A stretch of DNA of 64,000 bases from NCBI RefSeq assembly GCF_018812025.1, contig NC_063045.1, forward strand, positions 1,893,623 through 1,957,622, given 5' to 3'. Shown piece by piece: positions 13,201 to 23,814 of this stretch. Within the stretch, counting starts at the first letter, position 1. Each line of letters opens with the position of its first letter. The position numbers and the translations under genes are program-made. Below the pieces are notes generated by a model that saw only the letters and a program-made list of their open reading frames with translations, was not told the DNA's origin and made no database searches. The DNA is from Megalobrama amblycephala (taxonomy: Eukaryota; Chordata; Actinopteri; Cypriniformes; Xenocyprididae).

Positions 13201-16200
13201 GTCACATACACGCACTATGTCAGTCAAAATACCCCTCTCAGCAAGTATTCATGTAAACACATTCAGTTATGTCTTAATTGAACGAGGTGAGAATTCGGAT
13301 GTATATCTGTCCGATGTGTGCGTGCATGTCTTACTCTTAAAGTGACAGCAACCTATAAATACCTGCTGTTGTCTGTCATGTAAATCAAACAACAAAACAC
13401 AGCTTTAACAAAGATTAATCTATATTAAATTTATACAATGAACAGTGTCATTTTACATTTAATTATTACATTTCTGTGCATGAAAATTAATACTACAGTT
13501 AGACCTTAGCTAGACTTTATGTAGTATTTATCTATGCTTGTTGTAATTGGTGTACAGTATTTGTTCTTTTTACAGTCTGTTCACTTGCCTTTAATAATGT
13601 ATTATTTAGGCTAGTAGTTTATGCTGTGGCATCAGAATAGTTTAAGTGGGCTAAGTAATAAATGCAAAGTTAAGTTACCCCCATCCAATTTTTTATTTAT
13701 TTTTTTGCTGATCCGAAAAGTTATCCGATCTGTGACGTCATAACCGTGATGTGATCCGAACCGTGAGTTTTGTGATCCGTTGAACCACTACAGATTAGTA
13801 AAGAAACAAATATCTTAAATGGGATTATAACAAGTTTGCAGTAATGCAAAGATGTTATTTAATTTCATAAAAATATTTTAATTTGAAAACGCTGTGCATT
13901 TGTTTGCTGTTGTTGCTAGTTTGAGTTGAGAAATACACATTTCAGCATTATCAGTAATCTGTGTGTGTATTTTCATTGAGAACCAAGCAAGATGACTCAT
14001 GACACTATTTATTTATTATATCGCTATCGCAAATCGCAATCGCAATATTGACCTCAATAATCGCAATATGACATTTTCCCCAAATCGTGCAGCCCTAATA
14101 GTTTGCAATGCAAACAATGTGTTATTTATCTAACTTTTTATACAAACAAATAAAACTAGTGAATAATACAAATTTACAAAATAACTGAGTACGTTTTATA
14201 CAACTTGGTGTAACATTTAACAGTTAGAAAACCGCGTACATGTGACGTCACTTTGAGGCAGGGCAATTTGCTTCCTTAAGTCCTTTTTGTCTGATGGTTT
14301 TATGTCTGATGCCTTTTTGTCTGAGGCTGTTTTGTTCGATGCCTAAATGTACGAGACCTGACACCTGACATCGTTTTTCCTGAGATGTGACTAATTGTTG
14401 TTCTTAATTGTTCTTATTTTATAACAGACTGTTTACTTGTCTTTAACAATGTTTGAAATTTATATTTTATTTACATAGAATTCTCTCATTTGCATTGTTC
14501 TTGCATTCCACGTAAAAAGTCTGTTAAGTAAAATACTACTTTTTAATACTTACTAGCCAATGGCGACTGAACTGAATTGGTCTGAATGATGACACTATTG
14601 TCTTTTGTAGATCTGCATACAGCAGAATTTGACTCATATTTAATAAAGTTTGCATCATCGATTCATCATTGTTATTTTCCAGTTTATTATGATGAAGCCG
14701 CTTTAAAACAATCTGCATTGAATAATACCTGATTTCAAAACCATTGTGATGGTGCAGAGAGCCACTGGTGCGTAACCGCAATTAATGAATTCTGTAGATC
14801 GATGTGAATACTGACTTCAATCAAACTATCTTGAACTGTACCTATAATGTATGACATGAGATGCTGCGTTCATCTCTCACTGTCTGTATAATCCATGAGA
14901 GAGTCAATATCACACTGATCAACAGGCGCAGAAATACATTTACAGTAATAATGAATAGACAACACTTTACAGTAATGAATAGACTTCAGTAAATGTTAAG
15001 TCAGTAACAGAACTGCTTATTGTTAATCCAGTCCAGAAGTTTCTTGTCCGAGACTTCATTTCAGTACATAACCACCTCAAAACGCCACTCTTCTCTACTA
15101 GAATGAGTAAAAATGCTAACATACCACGATCTCCCCGAAGCGCTGGAAGACGTCGAGTAGCTGCTGATAGTTGGTGGTCTTCTCCAGGTTTCCGATAAAC
15201 AGCGTACGAGTGGCCTTGGGGTGAAACTCGTCGATGCGTCCGTCCAGGGGACGAAACTCATTCTCGCTCTCCGTCTCGGGGCCGTTCCAGGCCGTGACCT
15301 CGATCAGCATCCCGAAGAAGAGCTTCCCTTTGGACACGCTGAGGGCTTTCTCCTGGTCCTCCTGCTGTCGGAAGAACACCAAACCGTAGCGCTCTTCCGA
15401 CGCCCCGTGGATCTGCACCGATGTCACCTTCCCATACTTCTTAAACTCGTGAAAGAGCCCGTCTTTCAAACTCGTATCTGATGAGAGTAAAACGCAGACG
15501 CTTTTAGATTAAAGTGTTATGTTTTGATCATGAAAGAGACCCATAAAAGGACCAAGGATTGTAATATACGCGTGTAATCTTCAAACATAAGCTTTGACTG
15601 GATTTCTGACAAGGGTTAGTTCACCCAAAAACTGAAAATTCTGTCATCAGCTAAATCGGTAAGACTTTCATTCATCTTCGAAACACAAATGAAGACATTT
15701 TAAATGAAATCCGTGAGATTTTTGTCTATACTCACAAAACTGACGCTTCAAAATGACAATAAAGAGATGGCAAAATAAATCCATATGAATAGAGCCATTT
15801 AATCCATGTCAACTGTGTTTATGAAGATGAAGGACAGTGTTATGGGTTTGGACATTTTTGGTTGAACTAACCCTGTCAGAAATTCAATCAAAGCTTATAT
15901 GTCTGAATATCAAACGCATATATTAAATTATCCTTGGTCTATTTATGGGTGTAATTAATTCCCCCAAATAACCCATATTTTGAAATTGTTCACCTTTTTT
16001 CAACTTTGATTCTGAAAATATCTGTACCCGAGAGAATCTGAACTACTTTGGACTTTAAGGGAACAAGTTTGTCTTCATGTCCACCAATTTCCATCAGGCT
16101 AGTGATCATAATTCCTCAGATATCAAACTCTAAACATGCCTCCCTGATTAGACGACACCAACAACAAATGAGCAAACTATGAATTAAACAGCAACACGCT

Positions 16201-19200
16201 CTGATTTGACATGGACTGAGCTTCATTCAAGAGCACCTATTCTGCTCTTTGTCCATGTTCATCTTTCTTTAGTGTGTAATGTTGAGCATGAAGCTCTACA
16301 AAATCTCTCCAGTGGGACTTCTTCTCTATATCAAAGTTTTAGGTCTTACCTTATACTGTTTTTTGAACACTAATTGATTAAAAGATCCCTATACAAAATA
16401 TTGAAAGTATAAATGAGCATAGACTCCTTTAAATAAGATGGAAAAACACAGCCCAAGGAACAGGTGAAGCGAGCAGTAAACGGTCACCTGTGGATCGTGT
16501 CGGGAGGTTCTGGACTCTGATGCCGAAGCTCCTCCGTGGCTCGTCGGAGTCCAGCGCGAGCACAGGAGGAGCCGGAGGAGCGTGAGTGGCCGTAGACTGC
16601 ACTGAGCGCGCTCGCGACCCTTCACTGGAGCTGCTGTTCGAATCACTGCTGCCAGAACACAGAGGGACCACATTCAGACAAACCCAACAAACAAAAACAC
16701 CCACTAACATACAAAATAAGGGCAATAAACAAACCCAGCGAGATTTAAAGTGTATGCCATTAGTTATGTTAGAGAAACTATAAACATTTAGCATTATTAC
16801 AGTATGAGAGTATTAAACACCTCTTTGAACTTCCTCAACTGAACCCAACAATTAAAATCATGTTAATTTAGAAGGAATAAGTCATTTTGGTTCTGTTTTT
16901 ACACATCTTTTACAAGTGTTGACTGAATTCATCAAGCTCAACCCCTCAATTGTGTTATCAAATTTACGAAATTAAAAGAAAACTGAGTTTGGTCTAATTT
17001 GATAGACAGCTTCATTCAGGCAGAACCTGAATTACAGAGTATATTTACATTTAATGTTTATTTAATGCTTGAAATTACCATGATATCCACGAAACACAGA
17101 TGGAATTACGGACTCGAACATAACATGGATTTGCGGTATAAAATGGAATGTTACTGAATTTGCAAAATTCTGTATGAATCAAAAGTATGGTGATGTTGAC
17201 AAGTGTGTGTGAATATTACAGACTGCTGTGCAGTTTGCTCTTCTACACAAACTCAAGCACGTGTGACACTATATGAAATTATGATGGAAATTTATTTCTA
17301 TTGTACAGTAGGACAAATAATAATAGAATTAAACATTAAAACATTTAAGGAATATCATTTTAAAACTAACCTTCTGCTGCGCTGTACTTTTGTTTGGCAA
17401 AAAAGGAATTGTTCACATTTTAAAAGATAAATTCAATTGTTTAAGTTTTATGCATTCATTTGATTACCACTGTGATTGATGATAAATTCGTATTGTATTA
17501 AATCATAAAACACAGAATTCAGGTATTTAAACAGACAACACAGATTTTTGTTAAAATTGTACTAAATTGTTTCATGAAATTAATTGATTAGACTACCTTT
17601 GTAATAAAATGGATTTCATTTCCTATTTTAAACTGTATTCAGACATAGAAGGATTCTAATAATAAGGTTGTAACAAATTAAAATCTCAAAAATAACTACA
17701 ATATTAATAAAACACTTTAAAAGATTGCATCTTAAAACATGAATTAAATTGTTAGTTTTATGCATTCATTTGATTACCACTTTTTGATAAATTTGTATAA
17801 ATCCTAAAACAGAATCCAGAAAAATTTAGACAACTAAAAAAATAAAAACTTTTCATTGTTAAAATTTTACTAAATTACTAAATTGCTTACATTTTATGAA
17901 TTCAATGATTAGACAAAGTTTTTGATGACAAAAATTTAAATGAATCCATTAAAACAGAAGTGAAAAAAATTCAAATGGATTTTTCTTAAGGCCTTATTTA
18001 AAGGAACCCTCAAACCTTAGGGCAAATAATAAATGACAAAAGATTAATTAAACTGTTAGTTATGCATTCATTTGATTACCACTGTTTTTGATAATAAACT
18101 TGTATAAATCTTAAAACACAGAATCCAGAAAAATTTAGACAGCTAAAAAAATAAAAACTTTTCATTGTTAAAATTTTACTAAATTACTTACATTTTATGA
18201 ATTCAAATGGTTAGATGACAAAAATATACAGCTCCTATTTTAAACTATATTCAGACATAGCAGGATTCTGATAATAAGGTTGTGACAAAAGTAAAATCTC
18301 ATAAAACACGGTTGAAGCGCTGGTACGATACCTGCCGCTGCCAGTGCTGCTGGTGCTGCTGACCGAGTCCGAGCTTGAAGACGGGCTGCGTGAGCGTGAG
18401 CGCGGGCCCCGGCTGGGAGACACGGGCGCTCTTTTGGGCGAGTGGGCGGCTTTAGGGGTCTGTCCCGCGCTCCTCTGGGGCGACGGGTGCCGGGACTGGG
18501 AAGAGTGCGAGGACCGGCTCCGCCGATGATGGTGGTACGTCCGGTCAGCGCGCCGGCCCCTGTCGTCCCGGTACGGGTCGCGGCGAGCGGAACTGGAAAG
18601 GGTAAAAGGGTCACGAATCCGAGACTCAAAGTGAGACTCGGACGCATCAAAGCCACCGCTAAGAGCACTAGCGGCCGGGCTGGAGCTGACCCCGGAGGCA
18701 AACATAGAACGGTCCCTGTAATAGTCTGTGTTGTAGTGCCGCGGCCTGTCGAATGTGCCGCTGCGCTCGTGGTGTCCGTAAGGACTGTGCTCGTACGCTC
18801 GCTCCCGACTGTCAGAGCTGCTGCTGTGAGAGAGACAGAAAGAGACACGACAGAAGGGGGAACATACACACTTAGATACGAACTGGATCCATCTCAAACA
18901 GCTAACACAAGTGCACCTTATCGTACAAAATCTAGCGGGCCAGGTTGGGGAGCCACAATTTAACGAAAGAAATCATAAGCACACGTCCGAGAGGCTGGTG
19001 GACTGAGCTACACTGAGGCTCTAGCGCTGAAAACGGACTTCTACACCAATCATGCAGTGTTTCTATCCGGCTGTGACATTATTACAACGGATTGAGGAGG
19101 AACGTTTACTCTGATCAACTGAATCATGCTCGCTATCTGGCTCTGAACACTGGAGGGGAAATCAGACAGAACTGAAGATCGAGAGCTGAAACAAGTATGG

Positions 19201-21748
19201 AGGGACAGAAGAGTTAAAAATAACACAAGGCTCTAGGGTTAGTAAAGAACAGGGGTTAAGAGACAGGGTGCATGTCTAGGTTAGAGAGAGAAAGCACAGT
19301 GAGGCGTAAGGCAGGGCAATACCAACCTTTTCAGAGCAGTAACTGACCCTACATATTCCCAATACAATATAGGAGGAATTTTGTGTGAGCCAAAAACAGC
19401 GACGGCGTAAAGCGGTGCCTGGCGAAAAAGTCCCGAATCCCACTATGCAAAAAGGGTCTTCATCCAATCAAGGTCGCACCGGTCATCCGTACGCCTTCTG
19501 TACCGGTAGACTTGATGACAGTTTAACAAAAATAAAATAGTAAAAAGTCTTTAACAAAAAAAAAAAAAAAAAAAAAAAAAACGATCTTCTTCCAAGAAAA
19601 ACATAGCTTTCCACTGGCGAGGAATAATCCGAACGGCGCACACAAAAAGACGACGGCTCTGCGGGACAAAAAAACAAAACAAAAAACGAACAGTTGGTAA
19701 TTCCAGCGCATTACGTTCCTCCGAACGGCAGCGGTGAGACTTCAGCAAACTCTTCTACCGGCTGCGTACATCCACTCGAGATCAGATAATCCAGTTCGAT
19801 CTACACCTATACATCCAACATGAGGTTAGATCCAACATTCAGGCAGTGGGAATCTTCCCGTGACGTCTTCTGGTCTTCGAAGCTTCACGGAAATATCCAA
19901 GCGAGCGAGCGACGAGCGTTTGTGGCCCTTTCTAAGAATGATGTGCGGTGACAAGGAGGATGGAGATGATGAACCCTGACACACTTACTCCACACGGCGC
20001 TGGTGCGTTTCGCTCTTAAATCCACGGCAGTGATACACATCCACGGCTGACCATGACAGACAGTTAGCACAATGACCAAATGGGTGATGGGATAATCGTG
20101 CAAGGCAAATGAGAATTGACAAAAAGGTTTGCGATATCTCGTAACTACTTTCCCCGTTAAAAATCTTGTGTTTAATCCGTCATCGGCACATACTTCCAAA
20201 GAGCACCATCCAAGGGGGAGTAATATCCGAGATTTGGAGAACGCCTAATATCCAAACTCACCCGCCAGACATCGTAATATCCAAACCGAACGGGATATTC
20301 TCCACGTGGGTAATATCCAACTCAGACGAGGGCTATGGCTCACACAGTAATCCCACATTTTGAACACACCAATCTAATCCACTCATTCTTACATGATAGA
20401 CAAGGATTAATAATTCCGTGTGCAGGAAGTCAGGCCTCAGAGAATGGAGAGGGATCCCTAGAATCTGGTCTTAGCAATCAGTATTGTGTTTTACCCAACC
20501 TCAACCCCTGTATCTGACACCATAGTCCCCCTGAGGGAGCCTGTGTCCACTTACCCGTCTAGTCTGCGTTCATAGCGCCCCTCTCTGGTGTGGAGAGACA
20601 CCGGAGGCCCGTACACCGGCCCCACGGTGCTCCTCGAGAACCCCGCAACCTCCCTTCCATGACTGCTAGAGGGGGTGCCGTCCTCCAGACCCCGCACGGC
20701 GCTGGGCACTGAACCCGGCTCATTGTAATCGGTGCGAAGGTCCCTGTCCCCCATTTTGTTGACGGCATTGTGCGCCTTCTGAGCACTTTTAATGTCAACG
20801 AAATCCACAAAGGCCGCCACGCCGCCCTCGGAGCCGCGCTTCCGCAGGACTTTGACGCTCTCCACCCGGCCATACCTGCGAGAGAGAGACAAGCCACCGT
20901 AAACGTTACGCACATTCAGGAATCACGTGACCGTCGGCCACAGAAAACAAACAGGTTAACGTTATTCAATTTCTGACATCCAAAAACTTGAGACCTTCAT
21001 AATGTTTGTTTGCTCGACAGCTGATAATGGCACCCAATCATTTTTATTACGCTCCGGCGCACGTTCACACTGCAAACGCAACGCGATTTCACAACACTTA
21101 CAGTAATTCAGTTTACTGACGTAAAACAGTACTTATGTGAACTTTGTGTTTACTTCAGAACTATCGCAGAACGAACCGCAGATCCTCAATCAAGTTTCTG
21201 TTTCTTCGGACTGAATCGGTTTCGCTGTTAAACCGGCTCAGCCTGTCCGGACGCTGTTAGCCGCGAGCTAATTACCGCACACCGACACAAACACTCGCTG
21301 TTCTCCTGCTGAAAGCGCGTTTTATGCGACTTTTCGTGAGGCGTAATTGTGGCGTGAACTCAAAACGGACGTTTTCTGTGGAAAAGACCACAGATTTCAC
21401 TAATTTACCAGCAAAACATTAACTAGTCACTAGTGAAGCGGCCAGCTAACTGCTCAACTTGGTCATGTTAGCGGACTGGCGGCTCATCAGAGATCGCTTC
21501 AGTTTGTTTTTAGATTTTAAATCGTGTTTGGGGCTCATTGTTGGTGCTTTAGCTCGTTTTCATCGGCGTTTCGTCGCTAATTTTCTGCCATCGCGGGCTG
21601 AGGCTGTTTGTGTCCGCGCGAGGCCGCGTCACTGCGCGCGCAGCTCCGCTTCTTGTGTAACTCACCGTTTAAAATGCTCCACAATCTTCTCCTCACGAAC
21701 ATGTTCGGGTAAATTTCCCACCCAGAGGTGTCTGGTTTCCCGAACCAT
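1..21748 (-). CDS. spen: Spen/SHARP (MSX2-interacting protein), 5' nine exons plus most of the giant exon; C-terminus outside window
   Basis: Spen is a nuclear RNA-binding transcriptional corepressor that links Notch (RBPJ), nuclear-receptor and X-inactivation silencing to HDAC/NCoR complexes (family knowledge). Coding exons, in order: 21666-21748, 20555-20875, 18332-18823, 16488-16648, 15125-15477, 10230-10355, 9957-10070, 9761-9874, 6885-6985, and one giant exon from 6774 to beyond position 1. All junctions are GT-AG and in phase. The protein starts MVRETRHLWVGNLPE. Four RRMs are visible at about residues 6-81, 340-415, 438-513 and 517-590, with RNP2 motifs HLWVGNL, GIRVQNL, TLFIGNL and CVWLDGL. 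An RS-rich linker separates RRM1 from RRM2. The giant exon holds a K/E/R-rich region and, near residue 2480, the conserved RISAKISQIPPAS segment of the receptor-interaction region. About 2,880 codons are in view; the SPOC domain is not. Single-base frame breaks occur near 6529 and near 195 (see findings). Identity is very secure. Confidence 0.96.
7284..8809 (-). mobile_element. Tc1/mariner transposon with intact terminal repeats and a broken transposase
   Basis: The element starts CAGGTGCTGGTCATAT and ends in the reverse complement of this, flanked on both sides by TA, the Tc1 target duplication. The inverted repeats run roughly 7284-7494 and 8617-8809. The transposase is antisense to the + strand (read from about 8356 to 7754) and is split among frames. 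WAKEKKNWTV, GVGPLCFIK, LPSADKLYGDADF, LAPAHSAKTT and VLYWPANMPDL are all characteristic of Tc1-family transposases. At least two frame changes and in-frame stops make it non-functional. It lies in the spen intron between the exons at 6885-6985 and 9761-9874, in the same orientation as the gene. Confidence 0.92.
8810..9760. other. spen intron remainder, no gene seen
   Basis: This intronic stretch between the Tc1 copy and the next spen exon holds AT-rich sequence with T and A runs. I recognise no coding segment. The short open frames are not supported by splice sites or protein similarity. Confidence 0.6.
10141..10200. repeat. (CA)n microsatellite
   Basis: This is a pure CA dinucleotide run of about 30 units in the short spen intron between the exons at 10230-10355 and 9957-10070. 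It begins about 30 bases downstream, in the sense direction, of the 5' splice site at 10228-10229. Confidence 0.98.
10356..11412. other. spen intron stretch, no gene seen
   Basis: This is the 3' part (in transcript sense) of the 4.8-kb spen intron that ends at the exon starting at 10355. No coding, RNA or bounded repeat feature was recognised. Composition is moderately AT-rich. Confidence 0.55.
11417..11695. mobile_element. Truncated arm of a TTAA-flanked palindromic MITE
   Basis: This stretch matches, with few changes, one arm of the complete palindromic element at 42781-43508. It begins AGGGTTAGTTCACCC directly after TTAA (11413-11416) and runs to the shared GAGAATACTTTTTGTG segment. The second arm is missing; the sequence passes into the unrelated fold-back repeat that starts near 11744. 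It is probably an old copy cut by a later insertion or deletion. Confidence 0.8.
12650..14097 (+). mobile_element. hAT-family transposon, non-autonomous, with 8-bp target duplication
   Basis: The element is flanked by the perfect 8-bp duplication ATAGTTTG (12642-12649 and 14098-14105), as expected for hAT. The termini are TAGAGCTGCACGATTAATC on the left and the complement of TAGGGCTGCACGAT on the right, followed by CGCAATCGC-rich subterminal repeats on both sides. Inside lies a short remnant of transposase (12932-12994) but no long transposase frame. The middle carries an (AAT)n run near 12730. It sits in a spen intron inside an older fold-back repeat. Confidence 0.93.
12932..12994 (+). pseudogene. 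hAT/ZBED-type transposase N-terminal relic
   Basis: The frame reads MDAEQTVTELVARKNATSVI and stops at TGA (12992-12994). Reading through the stop gives RYFGYKI. Vertebrate hAT/ZBED transposases often have a KKNATSVIW.YFG stretch at the start of the BED zinc finger, so the stop sits where tryptophan (TGG) would be expected. The similarity no longer continues a short distance downstream. It is therefore an inactivated relic inside the non-autonomous element. The family match is from memory of the motif. Confidence 0.6.
14398..15124. other. spen intron stretch, no gene seen
   Basis: AT-rich intronic sequence between the hAT/fold-back complex and the spen exon at 15125-15477. No feature was recognised. 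Confidence 0.55.
15530..15962. repeat. Palindromic MITE-like inverted repeat in spen intron
   Basis: The arms around 15535-15640 and 15835-15955 are imperfect reverse complements. Both contain the AGGGTTAGTTCA-type terminus, GTCAGAAAT and a GACCAAGGAT box. The core includes two anti-parallel copies of an ATGAAGACA-type segment. The GTTAGTTCACCC motif is shared with the TTAA-flanked MITEs elsewhere in the window. Here the palindrome extends past the motif on both sides, so the true ends are uncertain. Confidence 0.65.
15963..17429. other. spen intron sequence flanking the exon at 16488-16648
   Basis: Apart from the coding exon at 16488-16648 this is AT-rich intron with no recognised gene or bounded repeat. 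The acceptor of that exon contains two CAG triplets in tandem (16646-16651), so two in-frame acceptors three bases apart are possible. Confidence 0.5.
17430..18300. repeat. Three-copy ~305-bp tandem repeat in spen intron
   Basis: The marker TGCATTCATTTGATTACCA occurs at about 17451, 17761 and 18063, spacings of about 310 and 302 bases. The marker TCCTATTTTAAACT occurs near 17621 and 18233, two periods apart. Copies have diverged by small indels. The last copy runs to within about 30 bases of the splice donor of the exon at 18332-18823. A related segment is seen in a fbxo42 intron near 44740-44850, so the unit probably derives from a dispersed repeat. Confidence 0.75.
18824..20554. other. spen intron 2, no gene seen
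   Basis: This intron contains an A-run of about 25 bases at 19555-19580 and a cluster of AATATCC motifs spaced irregularly between 20218 and 20320. No coding segment with splice sites was found; the open frames here do not resemble known proteins. Confidence 0.5.
20876..21665. other. spen intron 1
   Basis: First coding intron of spen, becoming CpG-rich toward exon 1. No repeat or additional gene was recognised. The 5' splice site is CG|GTGAG at 21664-21666. Confidence 0.6.
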
Positions 21749-22000
21749 CCTGCGTCGACCGTGTCCCGTTCATGCACATATGCGCTTTCGCGTCGTTTAA
21801 TCTCTGACCGTGAGGTAAAATCCACTGCTAGCTCGTGTGAGGAAAAAGATCTCGCGGCCGTGCGCGTGCACGAGCGGGAGCGCGCGAAGGAACCCTCGGC
21901 GACGAGCACCGCAACCCTGCGCGCCCCCGTCACTCTGCGACATCTAAGCAAATGTCATGAATGATGCCACAGCATAATATTTCACAGCACATACTGATTA
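21749..22000 (-). promoter_or_regulatory. spen: spen 5' flank / CpG-rich promoter region
   Basis: The 5' end of spen and the adjoining part of intron 1 (about 21250-21950) are much richer in CpG than the surrounding AT-rich DNA, as expected of a housekeeping promoter. The ATG at 21746-21748 lies in GGATGGTTC context. I see no clear TATA box or initiator, so the transcription start is not fixed. The 3' end of fblim1 lies about 330 bases beyond, so the two genes are closely packed head-to-tail. Confidence 0.5.
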
Positions 22001-22078
22001 TTTTATTTAATATTTCAGTAAATCACAGTGACAATGAGATCATAAAGCAGTCAAGCTCGAGATGGCATATATTAGTAG

Positions 22079-22084
22079 TTTATT
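22079..22084 (-). terminator. fblim1: Candidate poly(A) signal of fblim1
   Basis: AATAAA on the minus strand about 350 bases after the fblim1 stop codon. It is positional evidence only; other AT-rich signals exist nearby. Confidence 0.45.
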
Positions 22085-22431
22085 TGTAGTCAGATTCCTA
22101 TTACAATGGAAATAACAATGAATATGGGATTTTGGTGTCGCTGCTGTTGAATAAATATCTTTGGTGCTTTGCATTTTGTGCATATTACAAAAAAGAGTGC
22201 AAAAGACTACTTGATACGTCTGATTCAGGACAAAAGATATTCACACAGAAAGCAGATATTTTAAATTGTAATAATATTTCACTTTGATGAAATAAATGCA
22301 GCTGTGGTGAGCAGAAGAGACTCTTTCAGAATGTTAAAAGAAAAGAAAGCAAGTATTAGCCATGGTCCCAATGTTATATTTCAGTTTCTAATACAATCGG
22401 TGTGTCATCATCGTCACAGTGATGTGCAGGT

Positions 22432-23769
22432 TTAGTGCGCCGCGCTCTGGATCAGCGACACGTGACACGGTTTGCACAGAATCTGCCCGTCCAGCGGGTG
22501 GCAGCCGTTCTCGTTGGGCTCCGGAGACAGAAGCACACGGCACACCTGAGAGAGAGAGAGAGAGAGTCTTCTGAAGTGAATGCTGATGTTGCAAAGCATC
22601 ATGTGTTCTCAGAACGTTCTGGCAATGTTCTCTCAACGTTATGAACAAACATTCTTCCAGTAACGTTAAGAGAACATTTGTTCATCAATTCATCTTAGTG
22701 AATGCGACTACTGACCCCCGAGAGTTAATAATGCTCTCAAAATTAGCACAAAAACATTAATTATACATCGTTCACAGAATGCTTTAGTTGGTCGTTCCTC
22801 TAACGTTCAGAGAACATTCAAAAGTAACTCCCATAATGTTTGCAAAAACTGAATGTTTCTTAAAGGATTGGTTCACTTTTAAATTAAATTTTCCTGATAA
22901 TTTACTCTCCTCCATGTCATCCAAGATGTTCATGTCTTTCTTTCTTCAGTGGAAAAGAAATTAAGGAAATCATTCCAGGATTGTTTCTCCATATAGTGGA
23001 CTTCACTGGGGTTCAACGGGTTGAAGGTCCAAATGTCAGTTTCAGTGCAGCTTCAAAGAGCTCTACATGATCCCAGACGAGGAATAAGTCTTATCTAGAG
23101 AAACCATCAGACATTTACTAAAAAAATATAACTGTATATGCTTTATATAAACATGTTTGTCTTCTAAGTGCCTCCGCCAAAACCGCATTTCCGTATTCTT
23201 GAAAAAGCTTACGCTGTATGTCCTACACCTTCCCTATTCTACTTACGGAAAAAATGGAACTGCGCTGCATTCGTTACGTAAGTAAAATAGGGAAAGCGGA
23301 GGCACTTAGAAGACAAACATTTGTTTATATAAAGCATATACATTTACATTTTTTTCTAAAATGTCCAATGGTTTCTCCAGATAAGACTCTTATTCCTCGT
23401 CTGGGATCATGTAGAGCTCTTTGAAGCTGCACTGAAACTGACATTTGGACCTTCAACCCGTTGAACCCCAGTGAAGTCCACTATATGGAGAAAAATCCTG
23501 GAATGTTTTCCTCAAAAACCTTCATTTCTTTTCCACTGAAGAAAGAAAGACATGAACATCTTGGATGACATGGGGGTGAGTAAATTATCAGGAAAATTTT
23601 ATTTAAAAGTGAACTAATCCTTTAACATTCACACAACCAAGAAAAAAATGACGTTTCAGAAATAACGTTTTCAATAATTTATGGGAACATTAGTAAAACA
23701 TTCTTGTCAGCTGGGTCATCTTGGTATTTTGTGCATTAAAAATCCATACATATTGTGCACACACGCACG

Positions 23770-23814
<45 letters not shown>

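Larger units (their letters stand above)
11744..14391. repeat. Fold-back repeat pair enclosing a hAT element
   Basis: The left arm (about 11826-11953) and the right arm (about 14275-14391) are near-perfect inverted copies. Both carry the string TCAGGTGTCAGGTCTCGTAC or its complement. The arms are internally made of a loose 13-17-bp motif such as AAAAGGCATCAGAC. More copies of that motif extend left to 11744. The 2.3-kb loop contains AT-rich DNA and the hAT insertion at 12650-14097. I do not recognise the family and saw no clear target duplication. Confidence 0.7.

Noticed and set aside
18235..18963. Alternative frames over spen exon 3 on both strands
   Set aside because: The RS-rich Spen frame is conserved and spliced in phase; the others are shadows.
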